Assembly (NCBI GenBank): GCA_965116935.1
Contig: OZ220737.1
Location: 5,716,673-5,780,672, forward strand
Reading direction: 5' to 3'
DNA from: VXYL01 sp965116935
GTDB lineage: Bacteria; Pseudomonadota; Gammaproteobacteria; Pseudomonadales; Azotimanducaceae
Length of the DNA: 64,000 nucleotides
The notes below the pieces were generated by a model that made no database searches, was not told the origin of the DNA, and saw nothing but the letters and a program-made list of their open reading frames with translations. Shown here in pieces: positions 63,191 to 64,000 of this stretch; within the stretch, counting starts at the first letter, position 1, and every line of letters starts with the position of its first letter. Position numbers and translations under genes: made by a program.

Positions 63191-63390
63191 CGGGATTTCT
63201 CCTTCTGACGGATTGTGAGGCTGATGAGTGGCCAAGTGGGATCGGCCTGTACACCGCCACTCTCCCCAATCGGACCGCTCCCCATCCGACGTGTCAAGGC
63301 GCCTGCGCTTCCTTTTATCCCTCGATCCGCAAAACGCCCTGGCTCGTTGTGGTTCAATAACGCCCGCTTCGTCCTTTGGAGAACCCTACT

Positions 63391-64000
63391 GTGGCAGGAC
63401 CTCTCGACGGATTCCGCGTGATCGACTTCACCACGATGATTGCGGGGCCTTACGGCACCATGATTCTGGCCGATCAGGGGGCGGACGTGATCAAGGTGGA
63501 GGCGCCGCGCCAGGGGGACCATGTTCGGCGGGCGGGGTATGCGCAGAGCGAGTTCAGCGCGGCGTTCCTCAACAACAACCGCAACAAGCGCTGCATCGCG
63601 GTGGACGTGAAGTCGCCCGCCGGGCGGGACGTGATCCTGAAGCTCGCCGCCAGCGCCGATGTCTTCCTGCAGAACTTCCGTCCCGGCGTGATGGCGCGGC
63701 TTGGCATCGACTACGACGATCTCAAGGCGGTAAACCCCAAGATCGTGTACGTCTCCATGAGCGGCTGGGGCGAGAAAGGGCCGTTCGCGCACAAGCCGGT
63801 CTATGACCCCATCATCCAGGCGCTTTCGGGGCTCGCGTCCGTGCAAGGAGGTTCCGACGAGGCGCGTCCGCGGCTGATCCGCACGATCCTGCCGGACAAG
63901 CTCACCGGCATCACGGCGGCGCAAGCGGTTTCCACGGCACTGCTGGCGCGGGAACGCACCGGCAAGGGGCAGCACGTGCGCCTCTCCATGCTCGATGCGG
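63391..64000 (+). CDS. CaiB/BaiF CoA-transferase family III (3' end beyond window)
   Basis: 203 codons are visible, from a GTG at 63391 with GGAG 9 nt upstream. The frame reads VAGPLDGFRVIDFTTMIAGP, later ADQGADVIKVEAP, NNRNKRCIAVDVKSPAGRDV, FLQNFRPGVMARLG and KTGKGQHV-type end. This is the class III CoA-transferase fold, which moves CoA between acyl chains in carnitine, oxalate or steroid metabolism. The catalytic Asp is expected in the VQGGSDEARPR region or later. Confidence 0.9.
   Translation, partial: MAGPLDGFRVIDFTTMIAGPYGTMILADQGADVIKVEAPRQGDHVRRAGYAQSEFSAAFLNNNRNKRCIAVDVKSPAGRDVILKLAASADVFLQNFRPGVMARLGIDYDDLKAVNPKIVYVSMSGWGEKGPFAHKPVYDPIIQALSGLASVQGGSDEARPRLIRTILPDKLTGITAAQAVSTALLARERTGKGQHVRLSMLDA

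Overview
This 64 kb window is GC-rich, densely coded DNA that looks like a gammaproteobacterial chromosome. Evidence for that placement: a YaaW-family gene, a MaoP/YifE (DUF413) gene, a penicillin-binding protein 1B gene, large TonB-dependent receptors of the carbohydrate type beside tryptophan-halogenase-like genes, SapC and a LacI regulator, and CCA-encoding tRNA genes. A marine or host-associated heterotroph is plausible, but genus and species cannot be read from the window.

About 0-12 kb is an accessory, defence-like region. It holds a three-gene minus-strand operon with ATGA overlaps (YaaW/zinc-ribbon, a small unknown, and an IF2_N-like protein cut by the window edge), a DUF413 gene, two copies of a ~345 bp MITE-like element, and a hicAB toxin-antitoxin pair. 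It ends with a minus-strand cluster of a ThsB-type TIR-like protein (DUF1863), a TIR-domain protein, a SLOG-domain protein and a AAA-ATPase/PD-(D/E)XK gene. That last gene is split by an intact 1707 bp ISNCY-type insertion sequence with 15 bp inverted repeats and an 8 bp target duplication. The TIR/TIR/SLOG trio is the best candidate here for an unusual immune system, similar in logic to Thoeris.

About 12-40 kb is mostly housekeeping and metabolic: an exported S33-type hydrolase followed by a NatAB-like ABC exporter, a 1-Cys peroxiredoxin, tRNA-Arg(CCT), two LLM flavin oxidoreductases, an IS110/IS1111-type element with a strongly structured 3' flank, a TauD-like dioxygenase, an APC permease, tRNA-Gly(CCC), an MFS transporter and a DegP/Q protease. 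It continues with a dienelactone hydrolase, an M48 protease plus DUF898 pair, a zinc alcohol dehydrogenase, a phospholipase C/P1-nuclease-like protein, a VUT (YhhQ) transporter, an SDR, a degenerate PTPS/QueD homologue, a glutaredoxin, a DsbA-like protein and PBP1b.

About 40.8-57.4 kb is a carbohydrate-utilisation locus: two tandem TonB-dependent receptors, two tryptophan-halogenase-like flavoproteins, SapC, a cupin_8/JmjC-like protein, a LacI regulator, a GH3 glucosidase and a lipoprotein glycosidase. A palindrome TGACAACGTTGTCA or close variants lies upstream of both receptors and of lacI, which suggests one autoregulated regulon. Both receptors carry frame lesions, at different places. The window ends with hipBA, a MocR-type regulator divergent from a MOSC gene, a sodium/solute symporter, a small basic/acidic protein and the start of a CaiB/BaiF CoA-transferase.

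Throughout, intergenic gaps are filled by a large family of GC-rich palindromic repeats in several sequence types. They sometimes run into coding sequence and supply the C-termini of proteins.
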